A stretch of DNA of 64,000 nt. Origin: Rhodococcus maanshanensis NBRC 100610 (lineage in GTDB: Bacteria > Actinomycetota > Actinomycetes > Mycobacteriales > Mycobacteriaceae). The position numbers and the translations under genes were made by a program. The stretch spans positions 124,001 through 188,000 of the forward strand of contig NZ_BCXA01000005.1 in assembly GCF_001894865.1 (NCBI RefSeq), read 5' to 3'. The notes under the pieces are model-generated. The model was given only the letters and a program-made list of their open reading frames with translations, ran no database searches and had not been told where the DNA came from. Positions 19,288 through 31,000 of this stretch are shown piece by piece (within the stretch, counting starts at the first letter, position 1; every line of letters begins with the position of its first letter).

Positions 19288-20099
19288 CCGCGGTCGCCGC
19301 CAGCCCGGTCGTGATCGCACGCACCGGGCGGCACCGCAAGCCGCAGTTGTCCAGCGTGCAGCAGTGGCTGGCGCTGTCGGGACGCAACGTGCACACCATG
19401 TGGTCGCACGGACAGATCTTCGTCGCGGTCCTGGCACCGCTGATCTTCACGCTCGGTTTCTACCTGCCGCTGAAGTTCGTCATGAAGGTCCAGGGCATCG
19501 ACTACGCACAGTTCGTGATGCCGATCATCGTGCTGCAGGCCATGGCGTTCACGGCCATCTCCGCGGCGGGCCGCGCCGCGTCCGAAGCGTCGAACGGGAT
19601 GAACGCGCGGTTCCAGACGATGCCGATCTTCCCCGCGGTCCCGCTGGCCTCGCGGGTGACCGCGATGTTCATCCATGCGGTGATCTCGCTGGCCGCCGCG
19701 GTCACCTACGGCTACGTCATCGGGTTCCGCTTCGTCGGCGGCACATCACTCGCGGTGGTTTTCTGCGTGATGGCGCTCGGCGTCGGCATGACCCTCGCGA
19801 TGGCGGGCGACGCCCTCGGAACCCTGACCAAGAGTCCCGAGATCACCAGCCAGTCGCTGACCCTCCCGCAGCTCATCCTGGGCATGTTCTCGAGCGGATT
19901 CGTTCCTGAGTCCCAATTCCCCGAGTGGTCTCAGGGCTTCGTCCGTAACCAGCCGATCTCGCAGTTCTCGGTCTCGATGCGGTCGATGGCCGAGGGCGGC
20001 ATCACCCTGCACCAGCTGACACCATCGCTGCTGTGGTGCGCGGGTCTGCTGGTCCTGGCGGTCCCGCTGTCGATCTGGGCGAACGTGAGGCGAGGATGA
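19284..20099 (+). CDS. ABC exporter permease 1, DrrB-like (ABC-2 type)
   Basis: 271 residues. After a cytoplasmic N-terminus of about 40 residues with LSGRNVHTMWSHGQIF come six expected membrane spans, such as FVAVLAPLIFTLGFYLPL, VMPIIVLQAMAFTAIS and LLWCAGLLVLAVPLSIWANV. The ABC-2 family motif near the fifth span is present (LILGMFSSGFVPESQFPEW). GTG start at 19284 overlaps the ATPase stop by four bases, and the stop overlaps the next start by four. Confidence 0.9.
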   Translation: MTAVAASPVVIARTGRHRKPQLSSVQQWLALSGRNVHTMWSHGQIFVAVLAPLIFTLGFYLPLKFVMKVQGIDYAQFVMPIIVLQAMAFTAISAAGRAASEASNGMNARFQTMPIFPAVPLASRVTAMFIHAVISLAAAVTYGYVIGFRFVGGTSLAVVFCVMALGVGMTLAMAGDALGTLTKSPEITSQSLTLPQLILGMFSSGFVPESQFPEWSQGFVRNQPISQFSVSMRSMAEGGITLHQLTPSLLWCAGLLVLAVPLSIWANVRRG

Positions 20100-20950
20100 C
20101 CGACCTTCAGACCCGGGTGGCCACCCCGGCCACCCAAGGCTTTCCGGTCGTCACCGACCCACCGTCCGAGACGTCCTGGCCTGCCCTCTACGAGCACAGC
20201 CTGCTGCAGGCGGGCAGGCTGCTCCGCGGCTGGCTCCGCGACCCGTTCACCATCCTGCAGGCGGTCATCTACCCCGCCGTCACCATGCTCATGTTCTGGG
20301 CCGTGCTGGGCATCTCGATCACCAAGGCGACCGGGGTGAACAGCATCTTCGGCACCGCCCCGATGATGACCCTGGTCGGCGCCATGTTCGGCTGCATCGC
20401 CAGTGGCCTTTCACTCAAGAAGGAGTGGAAGACCGGGCTGCTCGCGCGCTTCTGGATCCTCCCGATGCACCGGGCCGCCGGCCTGGTGAGCCGCCTGATC
20501 GCCGAGTCGGTGCGCATCATGATCACGACTGTGCTGATCGTGCTGGTGGCGATCCCGCTCGGGTTCCGGTTCACACAGGGCTTCCTCGCGGCCGTCGGCA
20601 TGCTGTTCGTCCCGCTCCTGCTGGGACTGGGCTTCGCGACACTGGTCACGATGTTGTCGGTGATGGCGGCCAAGGCGCCGTTGGTGGAGCTCCTCTCGCT
20701 GCTGTGCACCCTGATGATGTTCTTCAACTCCGGGTTCGTGCCGACCGCGGCCTACCCGACGTGGCTGCAGAACTTCGTCGAGAACCAGCCCATGTCGTGC
20801 GCGATCGACACGATGAAGGGCCTGACCCTGGGCGGACCGGTCGCGGAGCCGTTGATCAAGACGGCGCTGTGGTCGATCGGGGCCGTGCTGCTGTTCACCT
20901 ACCCCGCCATCAAGGGCTACCAGAGGGCCGCACACAACCCGTTCTCCTAG
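20096..20950 (+). CDS. ABC exporter permease 2, DrrB/DrrC-like (ABC-2 type)
   Basis: 284 residues from the ATG at 20096 (MTDLQTRVATPATQGFPVVT), which overlaps the previous stop as ATGA; the frame is open further upstream but that part lies inside permease 1. Six spans are expected: AVIYPAVTMLMFWAVLGISI is the first. The region MMFFNSGFVPTAAYPTWLQN corresponds to SGFVPESQFPEW in permease 1, showing the two are paralogues and likely form a heterodimeric channel. The operon ends at the terminator 24 bp downstream. Confidence 0.9.
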   Translation: MTDLQTRVATPATQGFPVVTDPPSETSWPALYEHSLLQAGRLLRGWLRDPFTILQAVIYPAVTMLMFWAVLGISITKATGVNSIFGTAPMMTLVGAMFGCIASGLSLKKEWKTGLLARFWILPMHRAAGLVSRLIAESVRIMITTVLIVLVAIPLGFRFTQGFLAAVGMLFVPLLLGLGFATLVTMLSVMAAKAPLVELLSLLCTLMMFFNSGFVPTAAYPTWLQNFVENQPMSCAIDTMKGLTLGGPVAEPLIKTALWSIGAVLLFTYPAIKGYQRAAHNPFS

Positions 20951-20973
20951 GCCCCGCCCTGCTCCCGATCGAC

Positions 20974-21009
20974 GAGAAAGGCCCCGCCCTCACGGGCGGG
21001 GCCTTTCTC
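20974..21009. terminator. Strong bidirectional terminator between exporter and NRPS
   Basis: GAGAAAGGCCCCGCCC (20974-20989) pairs perfectly with GGGCGGGGCCTTTCTC (20994-21009), a 16-bp stem with a 4-base loop. It has A-rich and T-rich ends in both directions and lies between the converging exporter and NRPS stops, so it can serve both. Confidence 0.9.
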
Positions 21010-21019
21010 GTGCGGTTGG

Positions 21020-24000
21020 CTACTCGATCGGGCCCGCAAGCAGTTCCCGAAGCACCGGCCCCATCTCCTCGAGCGCGGCGGGGCTCATCATCGCCCAGTG
21101 CGTGGCGTGTACGGACCGGTGCCGGACCGTGCCCGACACCGCCGGGGACCAGGACCGCGCCGCGATGGTGTCGTCCTCGCGCCCGTGGCCCGCGGTGAAC
21201 AGCACCAGGTCGCCTTCGAAGCGGCCGGGGACGTAGCGGCGCATCAGCTCCACCGAGTTCGTGGCCGACGCGACCATCTGTCGCAGCCAGTCCTCGGACA
21301 CCGCGGACAGCGGACCGCCGGTCGACGCCCGGATCAGTTCCAGCACCTCGTCGATGCCGGCCTCCGCCGGATCGAGGTCTGCCGTCGCCGCGATACCGAA
21401 GCCGCCGAGGATCTCCTCGGCCGTCACCGCCGCGCCGTCACCGAGTGCGTCCGCCGCCTCGCCCGCGAAGCTGTCGAGCATGATCAGCCGCTCGACCGAC
21501 TCCCCCGCGGCCTGGAGCTCGACGGCCATCGCATGCGCGATCACACCACCGAGCGACCAGCCCAGCAGCCGATACGGCCCGCTCGGCTGCACAGCTCGGA
21601 TCTCCGTCACGTACCGGTGCGCGATCTCCTCGATCGAGTCCGGCAGCGTGGCGTCGCCGGACGCCGCGGGCGACTGCAGACCGTAGACCGGCGTCTGCCC
21701 GTCCAGCACCGGGGTCAGAGCGGTGTACGCCCACGACAGCCCCAGCACCGGGTGCACGGCGAAGACGGGCGACCGCTCACCGGCCGCGCGGATCGGGAGC
21801 AGGACGTCGAACATGTCCGCCCCGGTCCCGCCTGCGCTCTCCGCGCCGGACTCGGCGTCGATCGCCGCCGCGATGCCCTCGGCCGTCGGGTCGAGGAACA
21901 CGGCCCGCAACGGCACCGACACCCCGAGCACCTCGGCGAGCCGCGCCATCACCCGGGTCGCGGTCAGCGAGTTGCCGCCCAGGTCGAAGAAGGACGCGTC
22001 CACGGACACCTTCTCGATCTCGAGTATCTCCGCGAGCACCTCCGCCACGGCGGCCTCGGTGGCCGTGCTCGGGGCCCGGTACTCGCCGGTGTCCTCGAAC
22101 TCCGGCACCGGCAGCAGCTTGCGGTCGAGCTTGCCGCTGGGGTTGAGCGGGAACTCGTCGAGAACGACGACCGCGTTCGGCACCATGTACACCGGTAGCA
22201 CCGTCGCCACGTACCGCTTCAGCTCGTCCGCATCCACCGTGCCACCGTCCTCCGGCACCACGTAGGCGACCAGATGGTCGCCGCGCTCGTCGGACTGCAC
22301 CAGGACGGCGGTCTGCCGCACCCCGTCGAAGCCCCGCACTGCCGACTCGATCTCCTCGAGCTCGATGCGCTGACCACGCAGCTTCACCTGGAAATCGGTA
22401 CGCCCGATGTACTCGAGCACCCCATCCCCGCGGCGCCGAACCAGGTCACCGGTCCGGTACATCCGCTCACCCGAACCGCCGAACGGGTTCGCCACGAAGC
22501 GATCCGAGGAGATCCCCGGCCGCGTCAGATACCCGCGCGCCAGCTGCGGACCCGCCAGATACAGCTCACCCGCCACCCCGGCCGGGGTGGGCCGGAGCCC
22601 CGCGTCGAGCACGTGCACCTGGACGTTCCACTGCGGCAAACCGATCGGCGTCGTGACCGTGTCCTCCGCACGCGCCTCCCAGTTCGTCACCGACACCGCG
22701 GCCTCCGTCGGCCCGTACATGTTGTGCAGGCCCGCGTCGGTCAGCTCACGCCACCGCGCCGCCGTCTCCGGCGGCAGCGCCTCACCGATCACAAACGCCC
22801 GCTTGAGCGTCCGCAACGACGGCGCGTCGGCGACCGCGACGAACACGCCCAGCGGGGACGGCACGAAGGTCGCCGTGGTGACACCGTGCCCGGCGATCAG
22901 CCCGGCCAAGTACTCCATGTCCTTGTGGCCGTCCGGCTTGGCGATCACCAGGCGGGCACCGTTCTGCAAGGCCCAGAAGAACTCCCACACCGAGACGTCG
23001 AACGTCATGGCGATCTGCTGCAGCACCACGTCGTCGGTGCCCAGTCCGTACTCGGACTGCTTCCACACCAGCTGGTTCACGATCGCACGGTGGGTGACGA
23101 CGACGCCCTTCGGCTTGCCGGTCGAACCCGACGTGAACATCACGTACGCCGAGTTGTCCAGGTGCAGCGGGGCGCGACGGTCCGCATCGGTGACCGGGGT
23201 CGCCGCATTGCCGGACACATCCAGACGGTCGATCTCGAGCATGTCGAAACGCCCGTCCACCTCGAACCGGTCCCGCGAGGTGGTCAGCACGCACACCGGG
23301 TTCGCCGTCTCGAGCACATAGTTCGTGCGCTCCGCCGGGTGATCCGGATCGATCGGCACATACGCGCCGCCCGCCTTGACGATCGCGTACATGCCGATCA
23401 TCAGATCCAGCGAACGCCGGATACCAAGCCCCACCATCGATTCCGGGCCGACGCCCATCTCGATCAGGTGGCGGGCCAACCGGTTCGCCCGCGCGTCGAA
23501 CTCCGCGTAGGTGAGCTCCTCACCCTCGAACACCAGCGCCTCCGCATCCGGCGTCCGCACCACCTGGGCATCGAAGAGATCGGCCAACGTCGCCGCCGGG
23601 ATCTCGTGATCGGTCGCGTTCCAGCGCTCGAGTTCGGCGTACTCCATGTCGGAGAGCACGTCGAGGCCCCCGACCCTGACGCCCGGATCCGCGACCACCG
23701 CGGCGAGGATCCGGTCGACCCGGTCCAGGATCGCCTCGATTTCCTCGGGGGCGAAGAGGTCCGTCAGGAACTTCGCGTCCAACTGCAGGCGATCACCCGC
23801 CTCGATGTACAGCGACAGCGGGAAGGTGTTCGCGTCCGCGCCACCAACGCCGAGCAGGCGCATGCCGTCGATGTCCGCGTCCGCGGTCGCGGCGGCGGCA
23901 TCGACCGGGTACGACTCGAACACGGTGATGGTGTCGAACACGGAGCCCGCGCCGGTGCGCTGCTGGATCGTCTGCAGGCCCACGTGATGGTGTTCGAGCA

Positions 24001-25035
24001 GGTCCGACTGCTCACCCTGGATGCGGCGCAGTAGCTCGGTCACCGTCTCGGCGCGATCCACGCGGATGTGCACGGGCAGCGTGTTGATGAACATGCCGAC
24101 CATCGACTCCACGCCCGACAGCTCGGGCGGGCGACCCGAGACCGTGGCACCGAACACGACGTCGTCACGGCCGATCAGGCGCGAGAGCACCAGACCCCAC
24201 GCCATCTGCACCACCGTGTTGAGGGTGACGCCCAGTTCGCGCGCGAGACCCGCCAGCAGGTCGGTCCGTTCGGCCGACAGGTGCAGACTGACCTGCCCAG
24301 GAAGCGAGGACTGTTCGCGACCACGGTCGGCGGGCGCCAGCAGCGTCGGCTCCTCCGCACCCACCAGGGACGCGCTCCACTGCTCGAGAGAGGCCGCCGC
24401 GTCGCGGGTGGACAGCCATTCGAGGAAGTCCCGGTAGGAGCGGACCGGCGGCAGCACCGATCCGTCGCCGCGGACCGCGTACAGCACGATCAGATCCTTG
24501 AGCAGCAACGGCATCGACCAACCGTCGACCAGGATGTGGTGGCTCGTCATCGCAAGCGAATACGTACCGTCCGCTCGCGTGATGAGACTGAACCGGACCA
24601 GCGGGGGCTCGGACATCTCGAACCGCTGCCTGCGGTCCTCGTCCAGGATCCGCTGGCGGTCGCCGTCGTCGCCGTTGCGGCCGAGGTCCACCTCGCGGAA
24701 CGGAACGCTCGCCCCGTCCACGATCACCTGGATCGCGTTGCCCTCGTCGTCATGCCGGAAACCGGCCCGCAGGTTCGGGTGCCGGTCCACCAGCGCCTGT
24801 GCCGCCGCGCGCAGGCGGGCGACGTCGACGGCTCCGCCGAGTTCCATCACCACCTGCGAGGTGTAGACGTCGAGCGAGGTCGAGCTCTCCGCCAGCACCG
24901 CATGGAAGAACATGCCCTCCTGCAGCGGCGTCAGCGACCAGACATCCGCCAGTGACGGGTACTCGGCCTCGACCCTCTCGATCTCGTGCTGCGACAACGA
25001 CACCAGCGGCAGATCGGCGGGCGTGAACGTCGCTC
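21020..25035 (-). other. NRPS-1 module 7: C6-A7-T7-TE
   Basis: D-to-L C domain ([23 protein letters not shown] about residue 7640), A domain about 7959-8452, carrier serine 8499 ([11 protein letters not shown]), type I thioesterase about 8545-8814 with GWSLGG (S8637), D8664 and H8789. Pocket residues by eye: D V W T F I M V S, the same as the last module of NRPS-2. The start DVW is shared with Ser codes, but the rest does not fit. Confidence 0.82.
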
Positions 25036-28000
25036 TCGGCGTCGCCTCGGCCCAGCGCCCGATGGCCTCGAGGGCGCGCGACCACAACTCGGCCAGCGCA
25101 CGCACCTCGGACTCGTCGATCAGTCCCGGTGGGTACGCGAAGGTGGCGCTCAGCCGGGCCCCGGTGACCTCGGCGTTGATGTCCACGACCGCCGCGGCGG
25201 GCAGGTCCGCGTCCGGGGCAGCCGACACCGACAGCTCGCCCTTCGGGGCGGGCAGCCAGCCGATCGGCGCGGAATCCGCCGGCTCCTCGCCGCCGAGCTG
25301 ACCGAGGTAGTTGAAGCCGATCTGCGGCAGCGGCAGTGCGGCCAGTTCGGCCGACGTCCGCTCGTTCAGGTACCGCAGCAGGCCATACCCGATGCCCTTG
25401 TCCGGCAGCGCGAGCAGCTGTTCCTTCACTGCCTTGACCGCCGAACCGACGGCGGCACCGCCTGCCAGTGCGGCGTCGAGATCGATCCCCGGCAGGTCGA
25501 GTCGGAGCGGGAACATACTGGTGAACCAGCCGACGGTTCTGGTCAGGTCCGCACCGGGCACAGTGTCTTCCTCGCGGCCGTGGCCCTCGAGCTTGATCAG
25601 CGTCGAGGACTCGTCCACGCCGCGATCACGACGCCATGCAGAGACGGCGAGGGCCAGCGCGGCGAGCAGGCCGTCGTTCACGCCGCCCCGGACGGCCGCG
25701 GGCACCGCCGTCAACAGCGCGTCGGTGACCTGCTCGGACAGTTCGACCTTCACTTCGGCGATGGACGCGAACACGTCGACCGCAGGGTCGAGCGGGCGCG
25801 ACGCCAGCAACGGGTCGTCCCCGCCCTGCACCGTTCGCCAGTACGACATCTCGGCTTCCCGGGCCGCGCTGTTCGCCTCGTCGGCGAGACCGTGCGCCCA
25901 GCGGCGCATGGAGGTCCCGACCGGCGGCAGCTCCGGAGTGGCGCCCCCGGCGACGAACTGCCACGCGGCCAGCAGGTCCGCGACCAGGATGCGCCAGGAG
26001 ACGCCGTCGACGATGAGGTGGTGGGCGACGATGAGCAGTCGGCCTGCGCCCTCGGTGCCGGGGGCCGGGTCGAACCACACGAACCGCACGACCGAACCCG
26101 TGGCGAGGTCGAGGAGACCGGCCGCCTCCTCGAAGGCGGGAGCCGCGAGGGCCTCGAATTCAGGGCTGCCCGGCAGCGACCCGGCATCGAACTCGACCCG
26201 GCTGATCAACGCGTCCACGTCGACGGACCCCGCGGTGCCGATCGACAGGATCGGGTCGGCTCCGGGGATCGACGACCGGAGCATGTCGTGTCGCTCGAAG
26301 AGCGCACCAAGGGTGGCCAGGAGACCGGCCCGGTCGATGCCCTCGGGCAGCGCGAGATAGGCCGGCATGAGCAGCCGGTTGTGGCCACCCGGGCGTTCGG
26401 TCATCCATCGCATGATCGGGGTCAGCGGCATGTCGCCGACTCCCCCGCCCTCGAGCTCGGCGAGAACCACCGCGCCGCCGGACTCCGAGGTGAGCGTGGC
26501 GACCTGCGCCAATCCGGCGACGGTCTTGCGCTCGAACACATCACGCGCCCGGATCAGCACGCCGGCCGCCTTTGCCCGGGTGACCAGCTGGATCGAGACG
26601 ATGCTGTCGCCGCCAAGCGCGAAGAACGAGTCGACCACGCTGACCCGGTCCACGCCGAGAACCTCGGCGAACAGTCCGGCCAGGATCTCCTCCACCGGGT
26701 TCGTGGGAGCCACGAACGATTCGAGCGAGGAACCGAAGTCGGGCTCGGGCAGCGCCTTGCGGTCCACCTTGCCGTTGACGGTCAACGGGATCGCATCGAG
26801 GACCACGATCGCCGACGGCACCATGTGCGCGAGCAACGAGCGGCCGACGAACTCGGTCAGGGCGGCGACCTCGACCGTCGCGGATGCGACCGGCACGACG
26901 TACGCCACGAGCACCGTGGCCCCCGATGGTCCCTGCCTGCCGACGGTGACCGCGAAGTCCACCGTCTCGTGTGCGGACAGCGCCGCGTCGATCTCGCCGA
27001 GCTCGATGCGGAAACCGCGCACCTTCACCTGGAAGTCGCTGCGGCCGACGTACTCGATCTCGAGTCCGTCGGCAGTGACATCCCCCGTCGCTCCGCTCGC
27101 CCCACGTCGGACCCAGCGCACCACGTCGCCGCTTCGGTACATGCGGGCACCGGGATCACCGAAGGGGTTGGCCACGAATCGATCCGCGGTCAATGCCGGG
27201 CGGGCATGGTAGCCGCGGGCCATCTGGACGCCGCCGATGTACAGCTCGCCGGCCACCCCGACCGGGACCGGCCGCAGCCGCGAGTCGAGGACCACGGCGG
27301 TCATGTTCCGGATGGGTCCGCCGATCGTGAGCAGCTCGCCGGGGGTCAGCGCGTTGCTGATCGCCGCCATGATGATCGTCTCGGTAGGGCCGTAACCGTT
27401 GTAGAAGTTGCGGCCCGGCGCCCAGATGTCGACCAGGTTGTCCGGCACCGCCTCACCGCCCGCGACCAGATGCTGCAGGCAGTCCAGGCCCTCGGGCGAG
27501 AGCGAGGCCAGCGCGCCCGGGGTGATGAACGCGTGCGTCGCGCCGCCCGTGGCGATCACCTCGGCCAGCTCCGACCCGCCGTAGACGACCGGCGGCACGA
27601 TCACCAGGGCCGCACCCGACCCGATCGCCAGCAACAGCTCCAGCATCGACGCGTCGAAGCTCGGCGACGAGAAGTGCAGCGCCCGCGACCCCGAGGTCAC
27701 CGAATAGCGCTCGCGCTGCTCGGCCGCGAAGTTCGCCAGGCCCACATGGGAGACGACGACGCCCTTCGGCAGTCCGGTCGACCCGGACGTGTAGATCACG
27801 TACGCGGCACCGGTTTCGCGCACCGGTGCCGTGCGATCGGCGTCGGTCAGCGGTGCGGTCGAGGCGGCCGCCCACCGGTCCGCGAACCGCGGGTCGTCGA
27901 GGACCAGCCACGAGAGGGCCGCGGCGGATCCTCCGCCCGGCAGGTCCGCCGCGTGCTCGGTGTCGGTGAGCCCGAGCACCGCTCCGGAGTCGGTGACCAT

Positions 28001-31000
28001 GTGCTCGATGCGGTCCGACGGGTACGCCGGGTCCATCGGGACGAACGCGGCACCGGTCTTCGCGATCGCCCACAGCGCCACCTGCGACTCGATCGAGCGC
28101 GGCAACGCGAGGGCCACGAACGACTCCGGTCCGACACCCGCCTCGATGAGCACCCGCGCGAGCGCGTTCGAACGATCGTCGAGTTCCCCGTAGGACACGG
28201 TCCGGTCGCCGAGGATCAGGGCGGTCGCAGCCCGGTCCGCGGCCGCGGCGGCCAGCAGTTCGGGCAGCGTCCGGGCCGGCTCCGGTCGGACCGGTCCCCG
28301 CACCGGGGACAGCGCCGCGCGCTCGGCCGCGTCGGTGACGGCCACGTCGCCCACCGCCGTCGACGGTTCGGCGACCACCGTGGTGAGTACGCGGATGAAC
28401 CGCTCGGACAGGGTCCGCACCGCCGCCTCGTCGACCAGTTCGGTGGCGTGGATGAACTTCAGGTGCAGCGCGCTGTCGAGGCTGGCGGTCATCGCGACCG
28501 GGTAGTGCGCGGCATCGATGCCGTCCATGCCGAGCACCCGCATTCCGGCGATGTCGGTCTGCGAGGTCGCACCCGCCATGTCGACGGGGAAAGACTCGAA
28601 CACCGCGAGGGTGTCGAACATCGCGGCTTCGCCTGCGGCGCGCTGGATCTCGGCCAGGCCGACGTAGTGATGGTCGAGCAGGTCGGCCTGCTCGGCCTGC
28701 ACACGGGTGAGCAGCTGTGCCACCGACTCCGACGGATCCAGGTGCACGCGCAGCGGCACCGTGTTGATGAACAGGCCGATCATCGACTCCACGCCGGGGA
28801 TCTCCGGCGGCCGGCCCGAGACGGTGGCTCCGAACACGGTGTCCTCGCGGCCGGTGAGCGCGCCGAGCAGGATCGCCCAGGAGACCTGCACGAAGGTGTT
28901 CGGCGTGACGCCGAGTTCGCGTGCACGGGAGACGAGTTCCGCGGTCTCCGTCGCACCCAGCTGGGTGAGGTACTGGCCGGAGGTGTTGTCCTGCTGGCGG
29001 CCCCGGTCGCCGGAGACGAGCAGCGTCGGCCCCTCCACACCGGCGAGCGAGTCCTCCCACGCGAGCAGCGAACGCGCGTGGTCGCGCTCGGCCAGCCACG
29101 CCAGGAAGTCGCGGTACGAGCGCGCCTGCGGCAGCACCGAGGCGTCGCCGTCCGCCGCGTACAGCACCAGCAGTTCCTTGAGCACCAACGGCGTGGACCA
29201 ACCGTCGATCGCGATGTGGTGGTTCATCACCACCAGCTCGTACTCACCCTCGCCGAGGGTGATCAGCGTCAACCGCATCAGCGGCGGCTCGCCGAGGTCG
29301 AACTTGGCCAGTCGGTCCTGTTCGACGATCAGGGTCCGCTCGGCGCCCCGGTCGGCCTCGTCCAGGCCGGACAGATCGACGGTGACGAACGGGATCTCGG
29401 TGTCCTCGAGCACCACCTGCGCCGCGATGCCCGTGTCGTCGGTGACGAAGGCGGTACGGAAGCTGGGGTGCCGATCGATCAGTGCCTGGGCGGCCCGGCG
29501 CATCCGGTCGGCGTCGACGACGCCGCCGAGCCGCAGACACAGCTGTGCCGTGTAGACGTCGACGGCGGACTCTGCCAGCGCCGCATGGAAGTACATGCCG
29601 TACTGCAGCGGCGAGAGCGACCAGATGTCCGACATCGTCGGGAAGCGCGCCTCGTACCCTTCGATCTGCGACTGCGTCAGCGAGACCAACGGAAGGTCGG
29701 AGGGGGTGAACCCACCAGCGCCCTCGCTGCCCGCATGGCTCGCGACCGCGTCGAGCGCGGCGGTCCACAGCTCCGCCAATTCGGCGACGTCCTCGCCCGA
29801 CAGCACGCCGGTCGCGAAGTCGAACGCCGTCGAGAGCGTCTCGACGCCTTCGGAGTTCGAGACGACCGCGTTGATGTCGAGCGCGGACACCGGCATGTCC
29901 GGGTCGAGGGCCGACCCGAGGACGCCGCCGTCACCGACGGGCACCCAGCCCATCTCGCGCATCTCGTCGGTGACCTCGAACGCACCGGTCCTGCCGAGGT
30001 AGTTGAAGCCGATCTGAGGGGCGGCGAAGCCGCTCAGCTCCGGGGCCGTGTCCGCGTTCAGGTACCGCAAGAGTCCGTATCCGATGCCCCGGTCCGGGAC
30101 GGCGAGGAGCTGCTCCTTGACCATCTTGATCGCCTGGCCCGCGGCCGGGCCGGCCGCGAAGGCGTCGTCCAGGTCCACCCCAGACACGTCGATCCGAACC
30201 GGGAACAGCGAGGTGAACCAGCCGACGGTGCGGGACAGGTCCGCACCCTCGACCGCCTCCTCCTCGCGGCCGTGTCCCTCCAGGCCGAGCAGGGTCGCCG
30301 ACGCGGCGATGCCGCGCCGCTCACGCCAGCGCGCCACCGCGAGCGCCAGGGCGGCGAGCAGTCCGTCGTTGACACCGCCGCCGAAGGCCCGCGGCACCGC
30401 GGTCAGCAGCCCCTCGGTGGTCTCGGCGGACGCCTCGACCCGGGCCCCCGCGGTCGTCGACACCACGTCGATCGCGGGATCGACCGGCCGCGACCCGAGG
30501 GTCGGGTCGGCGCCCTCGAGCACGCTCCGCCAGTAGCCGAGCTCCCCGGCGCGCCGCTCGGACACCGCGGCCTCGGCGAGCCCGTGAGCCCACCGGCGCA
30601 GCGAGGTACCCACCTCGGCCAGCTCGGGCTGCACACCCGACTGCACCTGGCCCCACGCGGAAGCAAAGTCCGGCAACAGGATCCGCCAGGACACACCGTC
30701 AACCGCGAGGTGGTGGATCACCATCAACAGACGACCGTTGGTGGCACCCGCCCCGGCCGCCGGGTCGAACCAGACGAACTGGGCCACGACCCCGGCAGCG
30801 GGATCGAGCCGGTCTGCGGCCGCCTCGAACTCGCCACGGACGAGCGCGGTGAACTCCTCCGCACCGGGTCGCGACCCGAACTCGACGCGGTGGACCAGCC
30901 GTGCCGCCGGGACCGACCCGGCCTCGGTGACGGTGAGCCCGGAGCCGTCGGCGTTCCATCGCAGACGCAGCGCGTCGTGCCGATCGAGCACGGACTGGAT

